A program made the translations under genes and the position numbers. The notes below the pieces were generated by a model. It saw nothing but the letters and a program-made list of their open reading frames with translations. It searched no databases and was not told the DNA's origin. A stretch of DNA of 64,000 nt from Spirodela intermedia (lineage: Eukaryota; Streptophyta; Magnoliopsida; Alismatales; Araceae): the NCBI GenBank assembly GCA_902729315.2, contig LR746264.1:1428501-1492500 (forward strand). Reading direction: 5' to 3'. Shown one piece after another: positions 50,010 to 63,216 of this stretch (within the stretch, counting starts at the first letter, position 1; each line of letters opens with the position of its first letter).

Positions 50010-52830
50010 CGGCTCTGATGACCTTTCCGGCGAACACTGGGTTCAACTCCTTGGTGTGTCAGCCCCGAGGTCTCAAGTGGCACGGCGCACTCGGAACAAA
50101 TTTCGTATTAGGGGCGAGGGTGTCTTTTGTCCCTATGAGTTTACCATAGCCACGCGATATACGAGGGGGGGAAGTCACCACCTCTTGGGAGTAATCTGAC
50201 CCCCTTGCGTTGGGCCAGAAAAACGATTCTAACCATGTAGGAGGAATCTCCGAACCACGTACATCTAGTGTATAACCCCCCTTATCTCTACCTCTCTACT
50301 ACTCTATCTCGAGTGTAAGGGTGACTTGGTCAACGCTTACTTTTAGGAGACGTCCCTCCGAGCCTCATCTCACCTTAAGCCATTGATTAGGACTGGTTTC
50401 AGGTACAAAACCAGCCCAGCCTCGTTTGTAATACGGATATTAAATGAGGGCTCGGGTAGAGAGACAAATGAGGGCTCCGGCGGGTGGAAACAGGATTCCG
50501 GCTTCTCCTCCTCTACCATCTGGCGGCCGGTATCAATGCTTCATTAACTCCATATACTTCTATACCTTATTCCTCTTTTGACATTGGATATTATTTCTTC
50601 TCCATTTGTTACCGGTGATGAGGTGTTCTTATCCTCTTTACACCGCGGCACATTAGACTTCTCTCTACAATTTATTACCTTCTGGACATTCTATCCTCAT
50701 GCTCCCTTACTTCCGCTGCTGTGTCAGGCAATTCTCTGGCCCATTAAGCCCTAAATCTGGCCACATTGCCCAGCATTGAGTTTGCACATCTATTCCGTAG
50801 TGCAAAGATGAGGACTTCCGTCCCCATAAGCGGTATCATAGCCGATGGCGTGGGTGGAAACAAACATTTTTCCAAGAGCTGGCAGCGCGAAACAATGCCG
50901 GCATGGGCAGCGGCCTTAATCAGGCATGAGGCGTTGTGCAAGCAGTATGGCACGCGGCGGTATGGTCATGCCTGGATACATGTGGTATGCTATCCCGGTG
51001 TGTGCAGCTAGGGCAGAGCGAAGAGGATGTTTGAAGTCGGAAGATCAGTCCCCTCTGAAGATCAGTCTCTAAGTGGGAGATTGTTGGAAATATGGAGAAT
51101 GATCTAATGGGATCTCCGGCGATCACGCGGATCCAACCCCATAGTGAGCTGGCGGTTGGGCCTCAAGGTGGGCAGCACCCTCGGACCAAACCTAGTATTA
51201 GGGGGCATGAGTGCCTTCTGTCCCTATGATTTTACCTAATCCCGTGATATAAGAGGGGGGAGGAAGCTGACGCCTAATGGTAGTGTGCTGGGTTCCCCTC
51301 CCCTATATCTTGCCTCTCTTCCCAGTCTATTTTGAGTGTGCACATCTGGTCAATTGTGCAAAGATGAAGATATTCGACTGCATCACCGTAGGTCACCGGA
51401 ACTTCTTACCATTCGAGATTATGTTTAAAATAAAGGTTTATGTGGTGATCAGTCGAAATGTTTGTAATTCAATTCTTCATGATAATGTAAGGAGTAGACG
51501 TGAGAGTCATAGAGACACATCCACAAGTGGGGAATTGGTCTAAGTGAGAGTTAATGTGGAGATCCAGTGAAATATTTGTAAGTGAATTCTTCACGTAAAT
51601 CTAAAGAGTGAGTGTGAGAGTCATAGAGAGGCATTCATGGGTTGAGTTTGTCGACACCCGTGAAACTAATACATGTGTCAATTTCTCATTTTCTAGGGCT
51701 GCTTTTGTCTTTGAATAAGGTATTTAAACTTTAATCGCAATGAAGATTGAGAGCAAGAGAAAAAACTGTAGCCATCAACATACTGTTACAGGCCTGTCGT
51801 GAAGAGGGTATTGCGATGTATAGAACTTAGAGGTATGAATGATGGGAGCTATTTCTTATTGTTTTTCTCCTACATTGGGTGTACTATATGCATTAGTTAT
51901 TTGACATTCCTTGCCGTCCCACGATGAGTAGGTTATTAATGGTATCTTGTATGGAAATATAGTTTTGTGTTAAACCCCTGTTATTTTCTAACACTAGTAC
52001 CAGCTCATAGTAGCCCCACTTGGTCTTTCCTATTGACTTTCCCCTGATCAATCACAACTACACCAGACAATAAGTTTCCTTGGCATCAATATGAGGTGTT
52101 ATTAGAGACTATTTTCAGTATCTATTTCTTTCCTTGGAACCCTTTACTATGGATGTAAGATGCAGCAGTTTGGTTATGCAACCTCATTTGAGACTCTTGC
52201 AAAGATTGAAGGCAGTGTGACGTCAATCTGCATGCCAAGCTGAAAATCACAAGTGAGATAAAGCTCAAAGTTGGACAAAATGTGGAGAGAATAGAAAAGA
52301 TTAGCAGATTGAAATGTCCAGTAGACATGTTGATGTTAGTAGTGAACATATAACAACTCAAGCATTACATGGCTTTAGTTGATCCATAATTATTTCACTA
52401 GAGGCATCCCACAAGGTAAAGAAAAGCTTTGTTTTCTCTTGAAAATCAGCCACAAAGTGTTAGATTTTTGGAGTTGTAAAAAATGAACTAATTAACTCTA
52501 ATTGGCTCTTTCATACACAAACATTAGGTTAAGGGCAATGTTATCTTTTGTGTCTAATGGACTATAATGCACACTAATGAATTGTAAGATGATTCTCTTT
52601 CTCATGAAGGAAGAAAAACCTTGTATCATCATGGACGAAAGGAGATTGTATGGTGTGTTCCTCTTATCCTGCCTCTCTTCCCTTCTATCTATCTTGTGTG
52701 TGTATGCATTAGTCATACACACATCTATTGCGTGAGAAGAAGTGGGATGCTTGTTGTGTGCCAGATAACTTAGTCAAAGTTAGACTTGGACAATTTGGAT
52801 CACAGGGATTTTGATGAGCTCCCATTGACT
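50010..52830 (+). mobile_element. LTR-retrotransposon remnants, family Y, copy D
   Basis: Second copy of the block at 30906-33570, colinear through the LTR (51082-51993, polypurine tract 51071-51080) to about 52800. It has about 180 bp near 50030-50200 that are shortened in copy A; those bases resemble the first part of the LTR itself. No coding domains remain. Confidence 0.55.
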
Positions 52831-53029
52831 TGTGCGAGGGCTTAACTTGTTGAATGTGTGAGGAATACCCAAACCTCCATGTCCCGTTGATCGAGTAAGC
52901 CATGAAGAGAGCTTGTGTTGACTGAAAGAGAGTGTAAGGGGAGAATAGACTAAGAGCGAAAGAAGTAGGAGTGAGTAGAAGTAAACTATATGAGGAATGA
53001 GGATGATACAAACCAAGACTAACAGTCTT

Positions 53030-54840
53030 GGGGTCACTGATACAAGATGGTGAGTCTTGAGCTCCCGAAGGAGTTTTCTTAAAACGATTTTCTCTCTTCT
53101 CTCTTAGGGGTCATTCCTCTCTACTGAAATTTTATCCCTTCTCTTCTAGTGAATAAGTACTTCAAGCCTGTGAGGGCAGTAATGGGTGTTGATGACCTAG
53201 CCTGAGGCCGCCATCTAACATAAGTTACCATCCATAGGTAGCTTGGCCATTGTTGGGGCTTGCTCCCATTGCTCTACCTATTTCAATTGAGACACGTGGA
53301 AGACTAAGCATACTTGAGATAAGGTAGGGAGGTCCAGCTGGTATGCCATTATGCCCACACGCTGAAAGACTTTGAACAAAACATAGAAGTGAGGGGTGAG
53401 CTCTGCACAAGTTTGTCGTGTGATCGAGATCTGCGATAGGGTCATAAATGAAGGTAGACCCAATTGTCTTCTTAGAACTTGAGTTCCTTTCATCTGCAAT
53501 TTGTAAACTATTTCATCTAGGCTTGGGTGAGCTCTAGGTTTTGTTTCAGCTGCATGAATATCTCATCATGCTCATGCAGCTGGTGCTCCAATTTTGTCGA
53601 TGTCGTGGGTTCACTAGTGAAACAGACCAATGAAAGCAAAGGCCTTCCATAAATCACCCAGAATGGAGATATTATACAAGAGCAATTAGAGTTCATGTTG
53701 TATCAGAACTCTACCCATATAAGCCATTTAAACCATTGACGCATACGCCCGTTGGTGAACCAATGGAGGTACATCTCTAGATTATAGTTGACCACCTCTA
53801 ATTGGTTGTTGGTATGTGGGTTGTACATGCTGGTCTGTTAGAGCATCATCACTTGTTGACAGAAAAAGACTTGTCAAAATAAACTCATGAAGACATAGTC
53901 CATGTCAGTGAGGGTGGACATCAAAAATTGTGTAGCCAAATCACATCTCTAATGACCATATATGTAACTATCTAGGCTATAAATAGATGAAAGAAGTCAA
54001 AGAAGTGGATGGATTTATTAAGGAGGTCAATGATGACAAGGATGGCATTCTAGCTATTGGAGATAGGTAACCCTTTGATGAAGTCTATAGTCAAGTCTTC
54101 CCAAATGTAGTCTACAATCGAAAGATGTTGAAGGAAGTCAACCAGAGATAATGCTTTAAACTCACTTGTTTAGTAGATCAATTAGGTTACCACATACTGT
54201 TTGATTGTTGCCTTCATTCCCCACCAACAAATGTTTCGTTTGAGTCGGAGGTAAATATTCTAAAAGTTAGAATGGCTTCTAGTCACCACGTCATAGAACT
54301 CACGTAGAAAGACTAGAAGTAAACACAACGATGTTGAGATCATGACCCTTCTGTGATGGAATAATCGCCTTGTTGTAATCAATTCTATTTTTATTTTGTT
54401 GGTTCAAAAGACATGTCATCCATAATTTATTGAAGGTATGAGTCCTCTTGGTTCTCCTAGGAGATCTTTACAAGTTTGAGCAGCTCTGGGCGAGAGAGGG
54501 AGTCGTGCTCATGCAGCACTAGAAGTTGGTGGCTTTCTTTAGTTAGACTCTCATGCAAATACAACCTGTATTTTGTGTTTTGCAACTAAAATAGATAGAA
54601 TAACAAGAGGATAATCCAACATCATGAGAGTTGTCAATAGATGGTGACTTGCAATAGATAGTAGCCTCAAGCTAGGTCTTAGACATCCAATATTACGCTC
54701 ATGGGCCAAAAGTGCTAATTTAGTGGGTAGGGCTGTCATTCGAGACTGCCACATGAGAATCTGCATGTTTATCCTTTAACAATTTCTTGACTTCTATCTT
54801 GAGGACAAGGTGCATAAATGTTGAGGGGGGGGGGGGGGAG
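53030..54840 (-). mobile_element. Ty3/gypsy retrotransposon remnant (integrase end)
   Basis: On the minus strand, pieces of a chromovirus-type integrase can be read: NAILVIIDLLNKSIHF (about 54045), then VVNYNLEMYLHWFTNGR and PFWVIYGRPLLSL (about 53800-53630), then the C-terminal part LTPHFYVLFKVFQRVG, followed by MAYQLDLP and FHVSQLK (about 53400-53280). Frames are broken. LTRs were not identified. A G homopolymer at 54827-54838 marks the right side. Confidence 0.75.
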
Positions 54841-54989
54841 AGTATTGTTGAGGTCTTGATGTCCAAAGTGAGCCTGCATAAGAAGCAGTCACATAGAGGT
54901 CTATTCAGCCCAACTATAGAGCAATCTAATTCAAGAGTTGAATAGGACAAAGAGTCATTAGAGTCAAAAATCATCTGGGACAATAATAC

Positions 54990-55130
54990 TATTAGATAGT
55001 GGTATCAGACTCCCTACCCACTAGGGCCCATTATCTATCTCTCTCTCATCTCTCCTATCTCCTATATAAGAGACATGTATTTTATCTTAACACTACATGG
55101 ATTCTAAAGTTTTCTCCTCTCGTGTCAACA
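54990..55130 (+). repeat. 5' LTR of copia-3
   Basis: Begins TATTAGATAG (decayed TGTTAGATAG), has a CCTATATAAG TATA motif and ends GTCAACA next to the primer-binding site. Confidence 0.75.
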
Positions 55131-58100
55131 TAGTATTAGAGCCCTAGGTATCTCTCGTCATCCTCCTCTCTAGTGCACTGCTCTTCTCTAGCACGCTGCT
55201 CTTCCCTCTTTTGGTGTCACCGTCTCTATTGTCCCTCTCCTTCTCCTTTCAGTGCTGCCCTCCTTGTTGCCATCGCCCCTCACTAGTGTTGTTACTCTCC
55301 TCCTCTTCTCCGATGTCTCCACCATCACCAATGTCATCGAGGCCCCTCCTCGCCATCACGCCCTCGCTGTCGTGTCATTATGGGTGTCGTTGTTCTTAGG
55401 TGCCGAGGGCATCATTGCCACCGTCAAGGTCCCTCCTCGCCGTCATGCCTTTGCCATCACACCCTCGCTGTCGCTCCCTTGCCATTGTGCCCCCAGCCCT
55501 TGTCATTGTGGCGGCGACTAGGGTTTCGCCCATCTCCCGACAAGCCACCGGTGGTTTTCTTTTGAACCGGCCCACTTGGGACTGGCCTAGCTAGACTTGA
55601 CAACCCGCGTGGATCCGTAGGCCCAGTGTGGCCCAGCTGGCCCCAGCCAACTCTGCCTACCCCTCTAGACCGATTTGTTCGCCCCGACCTGCTCACCCCA
55701 CCACCTGCCCTTGCAGCTTGGACCCACCAGCCTCATGACGTCATCTCACCCCTCTTCGTTGCCTACCTCCGAGCCCTTTGAGCTTCTTCTAACTAGTGTT
55801 CTCTCTTCTCCAATGGTTCCTCTAACTTACCACTCCATCACAATGCAACTTACTCGACTAACATACATCTTCAACGGCCACAATTATGCGTCGTGGGCAT
55901 TTGGCTTTGAGCTCTTTCTTAGATCTCACAGTTTCCTCCATCACCTCTCAGAGGACCCACCCAACCTTTAGAACCCCTCGTATGCGACATGATCGCAACT
56001 CGACTCAGTCGTCATCACATAAATACTTCAGAACATCAAGCCCAGCATTGCCAAGCCACTAGCACGCATCACTTTGGCCTGTCTTTTGTGGTTCACTATG
56101 GAGACCATGTACGTCAATCGAACAAATATCTGTCAAGTTGTGGGAATCTTTGAGTCTCTTCTCTCTTGTAAATAAGGCGATCTCACCCATCAAGCCCACT
56201 ATGGTCACCTCCAAGCCCTCATCTAGGAGGTTGATGTCTATCAACCTTCTACTACCAACCTCTTGACCTTCTAACATTATCGTCAGGAGTTTTATACTAG
56301 GGTTTATCTTAGTGGACTTCATCCGTCTATCACATCCTAGATCCAGGGGACTATTATCTTTGGGGACTATGTGCTTAATCTCGCCTCCATCTTCTTGACA
56401 GCCCTTTAGGTCACAACTGATACGTCCATCCACACCTCTTCTTTCTCTTCAGATGTCACCTCTACTCCTTCGACTCTTATTGTTGCTGCTCCACAGACTC
56501 GAGATGGTACCTCTCCTTCCTACCTTAATAATGGTCATACTCTTCGCAGACGTGGGTGTAACATTTGTCCTCTATGTCCCTATTGTGGGAAGTAGAATCA
56601 TTTGACTATTAAGTGTTAGAAGTAATTCGACAAGCCTATTTCTACATAGCCAACGATCACTTCTCCGACTTTAGCGTCCCCTGCTCCATCCCATGTTCTA
56701 ACTCCTACCTTCCACATGACTTTGACACCTACAAAATATGATGCCCTTCACTACGTCAATGGTACTGATGCTTCCACCTCTGCTAGTCTCACGCCAGGTA
56801 TACACGCCAGGTATACCTCTTCCACGCTAGGTATACACGCTCTCCTTGTTTCTTCTTCTTCAGTGTCATAGATTATTGATTCAAGGGCCTCCACTCACAT
56901 GATCTGTATCCCCACTATTCTCTGCTCCTATCAACTTATCTCGACCCATCCTCTTGTCACCATTGTCGATGGCCGAACCTATCTAGTCAAAGGTTATGCT
57001 GTCACTTCAGCTTCTCCCTCCTTTCACCTCACCCAAGTTTTCTATATTTTTGATTTTCTTACTAATCTTCTTTCCATCAGTGCTATTACCCGTGCCCTTC
57101 TTTGTACAGTCACATTCTTTTTCTTTCACTGTACTTTATAGAATCTACATACTAGATTGAAGATTGATTTAGGCCATAAAATGGGCGAGGTGTCTATGAA
57201 CTCGTTTCTAACAAACCATCATCTAACCTTCAAGCCCTTTTTAACACCTCAATGACTACTTCTTCTTTTTTGTGACATCGTCGTTTAGGCCATCCTTGTT
57301 TCTCTAAATTACAAAAAATCTTATTGTGGCTTCCTCTCTTTTAAGTTTATGTGTGAATCTTGTCAACTAGGCAAACATATCCGTACTTCTTATCTTAGTC
57401 ATGATGACATCCTCTTTTTCACTCCCTTTGACCTTTTTCACTACGATATATGGGGGGGGAGACATTCCTTTCCATTGTTTACTCTTTAATTCTCCTCTTT
57501 CTTTTCTTCTCCCTTGGGTTTTTGGATGCACTACTTTCATCTAGGATTCATCTCCTTCTCTTTATAAACTCACCCCTCGTGCTTTTAAAAGGGTCTTTAT
57601 CGACTACTCTCACATGCAAAAGAGTTATCAGGTCTACTTCCCTAATACCCATCGCTATGTCACTTTCCATGAGGAGTCTCATTCTTTCTCTTCTATTTTA
57701 ACTCCTCCTCTTTGGGCCACTATGTCTCCTCCACCTGAGTTCTCTCTCTTTGTGGTTCTTGCGAACCCTCCCTCTTCTCTTCTCTCCTATCCACTCTTTT
57801 TAGGGTTGTTACCCATGTTCATCTCTCTTTGGCCCATGTCTCCCATGGCTCTTACTCCGGATGTAGTATCCTCCTCTTCCTCTCCTACAATCCCCTCTGC
57901 ACCTTCGGTCGTTGCTCCACTTAATGACTTTCATCTCTCTATTAACCTCTGCAAAGGTACATACATCTTGACATCATGTATATGATTAGTGTCTTGAGCC
58001 AGTTCATGTAGGAGCCTCGACGAGTTCATTCGGAAGGAGCTCTACGAGTCTTCACCTACATCAAGCGATCCCTAGAGAAAGGGCTCATTTATCGGCGACA

Positions 58101-58600
58101 TGGCTATCTTCGCATTGTAGCTTACTTTGATGTCAGGTATCCAAGTGACAAAGGCAACCGAAAGTCTACTACAAGTTATTGCATATATGTTGGTGGCAAC
58201 TTAGTCACCTAGCGGTGCTAGAAATAAAAGGTAGTGTTTTGCTCCAGTGCGAAATCTGAGTATTGAGCCATGACTGAGATAGTACAAGAAATGGTATGAC
58301 TTCGATCACTTCTCGATGATCTCAACATTACTTCTTCCTCTTTAATGTCCATACATTGCAACAATTAAGCCACCATTTTCATTACTAGCAATCCTACCTT
58401 TTATGAGCATATGAAGTATATTGAGATCAATTGTTACTACATTCGAAATAAAATTATGTCTAAACTTATCTCTACTTTTTATGTGACATCATCTCATCAG
58501 TTTACAAATGTCTTCACGAAGAGTCTATTCAACATCTCTTATGACGTCATGTGTACCAAGTTAGACATGTTCGACTTATATGTTCCAACTTGAGGGGAAA

Positions 58601-58741
58601 TATTCGATAGTGATATTAAACTCTCAACCCACTATGACTCATTATCTATCTCTCTCTCATCTCTCCTCTCTCGTATATAGGAGACATGTATTCTATCTTG
58701 ACGTTGCATAGATTTCAAAGTTTTCTTTTCTCACATCAATA
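58601..58741 (+). repeat. 3' LTR of copia-3
   Basis: Same length as the 5' LTR with about 82% identity by eye. Begins TATTCGATAG after a purine-rich tract and ends ATCAATA. Confidence 0.75.
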
Positions 58742-61290
58742 AGTACAATAGATCTTGCAAGACAAGTGGTGTAAGTGACAAATAGATCTAATAGTGACCT
58801 AATACAATCATAAAAATCAACATTAACAGATCACATCAAGTACTAGATTTCACTATATCTATCAATTAGATCATAATCTAATGGACAGTCCAATAATGAT
58901 TGAGAGGTGGTCTTCAACATAGGCAGACTAAAACTATATTATGGGTCGAGTGACCCATGAGACGGAGAGGAGAAAATCATAAAGAACTCCATTTAGAGCT
59001 AGAGATTAGTCATCTCGCATCAATGACCTTGAGACCTATGTGGTCTTGATTTCCCCCATTACCTATCTTCTACAATCTTTCCAAGACTCTCCCCGAATGT
59101 TGTCCCATTCCCATTTTCCATGTTCTAATTTGTATTTACCCACATATCGCCTATTTCAAAAATTAGTTTCAAGACACAAGGTTCTTTTGAGGAATTAGTG
59201 AGTTTATCCATGATTTAATTGGAGGGTCATCATCACTATCCCACAATTAAATCTTTATTATTTGTTGTGAGATAAATGTGATACCAAATATTTATTTATC
59301 ACAATTGAGAGTTGTCTCCGTTGATAATAATGTAGCTTCCTATAATTGTAAAGAAAAAAAAAATAGACTGAAATTTTATGAGGGCTATCATGTAATTAGT
59401 AGTGTGACGTCCTAAAGCCATGAATTCTAAATGAAAGTAGAGTTCATTAATCAATAATTTTAGTTAAATAATCACAAGTAGTGGAACCCAATAACAATTC
59501 TATAATTAGAGAGTGGATGTAGGTAGTTGACTGAATATTATGAAAATATAGTGTGTTCTAAGTAAATTAAAAAAATCTACATATCAGATGAAAAAAGTAT
59601 AAATCTAAATGACCTTATGTAAGAATGAAATAAGAAAATAGTAGACCAATTCAACCCCCTCTCTTCTTGATCTTATTGCAGGCCAAAACCTAAAATATAG
59701 GAGTTCTAAAAGCATCTTCTAATGTAGACCAACTTTGAATACACAAAGATGATTCAAAGATCATTCATGAGGTGTGGAATTTCTCTTGAATGTTATATGA
59801 GGTAATTCTCTAGTAAGACAACTTTCTTTTTAATTTTTTTGATTTTAACTTTCAAAAAATAATATCCAATTATTATTCCTGAACATTTGTGAGCTAGCCA
59901 TTAGTTAGTTCATGCTATTGTAGCAATTTTCTCTTTTCTATGATAAGGTTTACTAATCATTACCCTATATATCAATTTAGACAACTCATGAGTTAGAATA
60001 ACACATACTAAATATATCTTGTCAGCAATCTCTTAAACAACATAATTTTGCAAAGATCAAGTCCTAAACACTTAAGAGATCATATCAAAAGTTATAATAA
60101 AGTATTGCCAAAAGATTAGAGGGCATGTAAAGTTGTCATTATACCCTTATGTTGTGTCTTGTTCATTGTATTGAAACTTGTCTTCCTAAGTGTGTTGATT
60201 CACTATGTTTAGGTACTATCTTGGTCACTATGGGTGTTAAGACTTCTTCCTTAGTGAGTCAATTCACTTCTTTTGTATCATATCTTGGTCTTTATGAATT
60301 AAGACTATGTCTACTTCGTGTGTTAATTCACCTCTTAGAAAATCTGAAATATAGAAGTAATTTTGGCATAGGTTAAAGTATGATGTTCTTAATCAATTAA
60401 GGATCATATAATTATATTTTTAATGTAAACGTACCTTTAAAGCTTACATGCTATCTTCATAACTATGTGTATAAAATGTTCCTGCCAAATGAGCTGACTC
60501 ATGAGAAGATTTTCTTCTCAAAAATAGGTAGAGACACTTCATTATAGTCATAAAATCACATGGTACTTCATTAAGGTTTAGAGAAATAATTTGTTAATAA
60601 TTTACATAGCATACATTTACAGTGCAAAATTATCATTTTACTATTGTATGTAGTTATTTGTCAACCATCAAATTTATAAAAGCTCCAAAGTCAACAATGG
60701 AGAATCAATTTGAAAGTGGAATGTATCTACACTCAAGACATAAAATTTATGTACTTTTAGTTTAGTTTTCAATATATGATTTATATGGGGTCCAAATATT
60801 TTTTATAATTTTTCTTCATGAGAAAAATAAAGAATGATTCTAAATCAGGGCTTTCACTAACATCAACAATGGTGGAATTTTAGTTAGCCTTAAATGCACA
60901 GTAATATATTTTATCTTATTTTCTTATCTTTAGTTTTAAACCATTTACTTAGCATAGTCTCATACAACAAGAAGGAATTCATGAACTTGTCAAAAAGAAA
61001 AAAACAGGTCTATCCTAATGACAAGTTGAATGCTTTATTACGTCATATATGGCATAGAATTATTTTATGAGGGCAAAATTAGAAACACTTTTGTTGGCTT
61101 TCATAACAAAAATTCTATAGCTTTTAATGCACATCGATCCAAAGGTATGTATTTATATATTATTCGAGGGGTAAGAGTATTATTTAATTAATGTGATCAG
61201 TTGACTTCGATAAACCTTTGTTGGTGTGACGATAGCAGTAAAGAACTTTAAAAAGGCCCAAAATATGAGCTTTTTTTCTAACTCATCGAA
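58742..61290. other. AT-rich region, no gene seen
   Basis: Low-complexity AT-rich DNA with a common-repeat phrase near 59650 (TTCAACCCCCTCTCTTCTTG), probably the edge of an old element. Short open frames (e.g. 60149-60376) lack any recognisable protein character. Confidence 0.4.
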
Positions 61291-61532
61291 TCTATAAAAG
61301 GGTTTAAATCCAGACTAATATATCCGCAAGAAAGGCGGCGGAGAGGCGGCGCAGAACGACGGAAACAGGTGTGGGATGAGCCGCGAGACCCACCACCTAC
61401 TCTCGCCGCGAGACCCACCACCTTCTCTCGCCGCCTCGCTGTACCTCCGCGTGGCAACCAGTTTTGGTGAAGATGTGATGAGCGTTTGGGGGCGCGGCCC
61501 TCGAAAGAAGGGAATCGCGTTTTCTGAGTGCC

Positions 61533-61733
61533 ATGCTGCAGCTTCTTATCGCCGTCGCCTTCTCGGCGGCTCCGCTGACCCTGTACTTGCCGCCAGTCAG
61601 GAGCCTCAACCCATTCGTGGAGGTCCTGGAGGCATTCCTCGGCCAGTTTTCTCTCCAAACGCATAGAATCTACCCGCGCCTCCGCATTGGCTTCTCTCGG
61701 ATTGTGGCCTTCTGGAACGGCGGCCGAAGTTAA
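61533..61733 (+). CDS. Small probable membrane protein, 66 aa
   Basis: Single-exon frame of 66 codons from an ATG in good context (GTGCCATGC) to TAA. The N-terminus (MLQLLIAVAFSAAPLTLYL) is a hydrophobic segment of membrane or signal-anchor type. It is followed by PPVRSLNPFVEVLEAFL and a basic C-terminal part (RIYPRLRIGFSRI). This agrees with a short, uncharacterised plant protein family that I recall as starting MLQLFF-AVAFSA-PLTLY-PP-RSLN-FVE; that recollection should be checked by search. The GC-rich surroundings (61320-61760) support a real gene. Function unknown. Confidence 0.5.
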   Translation: MLQLLIAVAFSAAPLTLYLPPVRSLNPFVEVLEAFLGQFSLQTHRIYPRLRIGFSRIVAFWNGGRS

Positions 61734-62681
61734 ACCTGTAAGAACATTCGTTCTCCGCCGTATACATCGCCGGCGGGGCAATCTCTTTTTTTTCTGGATG
61801 TCTTGAATCCGAATGGTGAGAGGAGGGGAGAGGGACTCCCTCTCCCTCCCTCCCTCCGTCCCCCCCATAGCTCCCTGGGCTTTTTCTTTCCCCTTCGTCC
61901 CATGTAGAATCCGTAAGGGTTTCTGCAATCTCCTGCGCTCTTTGTATAGCTTCATAAAAAAGTCCTCTTGCAATGAAAAACAGAGAGAAGAAGAGGTCGG
62001 AATTGGGAATTGAATTATAGGGTTCTTCCTCTGGTTTGTGGAGGGTTAGATCTCCAGCAGCGGGTTTCATACTGATCAACGTTTTTTATGAGCATCATGG
62101 GCTGGTTATTTTTTGACTTCCGTTCCCTGCTTTGATGACTCCATGAATGGTTGACTTTCCATGGATGATTTCTGGCAATCAAGACAGATTCTTTATCTTT
62201 GATGAACACTGAATTGAGCATGATCAAACCCAAGTTTATTAAAATCAAACTGGGCATATGCTCTCAGATCCATCGAAGCATTAATCAACATTATTTATTA
62301 TTATCTAGGAAAAAAAACCTGGATTTGAGGGTTGGATGGGTCGGATTTTATTTTTTTTGTTTCTTCTTGCGGCGCATGGCGAAGTCCAAAGCTTGGTAGA
62401 GCTGACTTGTGGCCCGTTTATCCCTCCAGCAGCAGTTATCTGAAGAGAAAAGTGGGTCCTCTGTGCCCCTTCTCACGTTGGTCTTGTGAAACTGATGGGA
62501 GTTTTCTCTCTCTAACCATTTCTGTTGCTGTCTTGGAGTTTGGAGCGATGGGTTACTCCAGTTTGGGGAGCTTTCCCTTCAGATCTAACGAAATGGGTCA
62601 TTCTGGTTCTGTTCTCTCGTTTTGATGGTCTGTTCTCGGTTTTTCATGACGAATTAAGTGGACAGAGGTCTCGATCTTGAT
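61734..62681. other. Region between small gene and minisatellite
   Basis: Possible 3' flank of the small gene, with a run of CCCTCC repeats near 61838-61866. No further gene recognised. A GC-poor stretch from 62050 to 62400 carries no convincing frame. Confidence 0.35.
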
Positions 62682-63216
62682 CTGACTTGGGTTTTCTGTA
62701 CTCTCCGATCCGAGTCTGATTTGTGGAAGAACCCCTCAAAAGATTAGAGCTTTTCCTCCACAGTTAGAGAGAGAAAACTCCACATCTGACCATCTGACTT
62801 GGGTTTTATGTACTCTCCGATCTGAGTCTGATTTGTGGAAGAACCCCTCAAAAGATTAGAGCTTTGCCTCCACAGATAGAGAGAGAAAACTCCACATCTT
62901 ACCATCTGACTTGGGTTTTATGTACTCCCCCATCTGATTCTGAATTGTGGACAAACCCTCAAAAGATTAAAGCTTTGCCTCCACAGTTAGAGAGAGAAAA
63001 CTCCACATCTGACCATCTGACTTGGTTTTATGTACTCTAGCTGATTCTGAATATTGGAAGAATCCTCAAAAGATTAAAGCTTTGTCTCAGTTAGAAAGAG
63101 AAAACTCCACATCTGACCATCTGAATTGGGTTCTGTACTCTTCCATCTGATTCTGACATTGTGGAAGAACCCTCAAAAGATTAAAGCTTTGCCTCCATAG
63201 TTAGAGAGAGAGAGAG
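62682..63216. repeat. Minisatellite, about 4.9 units of 112 bp
   Basis: Units start at 62682, 62794, 62906, 63017 and 63121 with CTGACTTGGGTTTT-like sequence. Each contains CTCAAAAGATTA, then GCTTT, and ends with GAGAGAAAACTCCACATCTG. Units of 112, 112, 111 and 104 bp differ by small changes; the last is incomplete and ends in a GA run. Confidence 0.9.

Larger units (their letters stand above)
54990..58741 (+). mobile_element. Ty1/copia element with both LTRs (copia-3), internally deleted
   Basis: Two 141-bp LTRs (54990-55130 and 58601-58741) flank a decayed interior. A changed primer-binding site (TAGTATTAGAGCCC) starts at 55131 and a purine-rich tract (TTGAGGGGAAA) precedes the 3' LTR. Flanking AATAC and AGTAC may be a worn 5-bp target duplication. 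Readable parts: gag (YIFNGHNYASWAFGFELF), protease (IIDSRASTHMI), pre-integrase, the RVT_2 linker (FIDYSHMQKSYQVYFPNTHR in broken frame) and RNase H (DKGNRKSTTSYCIYVGGNLV). The integrase core and the reverse transcriptase core are absent. LTRs differ at about 26 of 141 sites, mostly transitions, so insertion is old. Confidence 0.8.

Noticed and set aside
61278-61973. 231-codon minus-strand frame
   Set aside because: Overlaps the small plus-strand gene, is arginine/glutamate-rich low-complexity sequence and shows no domain; taken as a shadow of GC-rich DNA.
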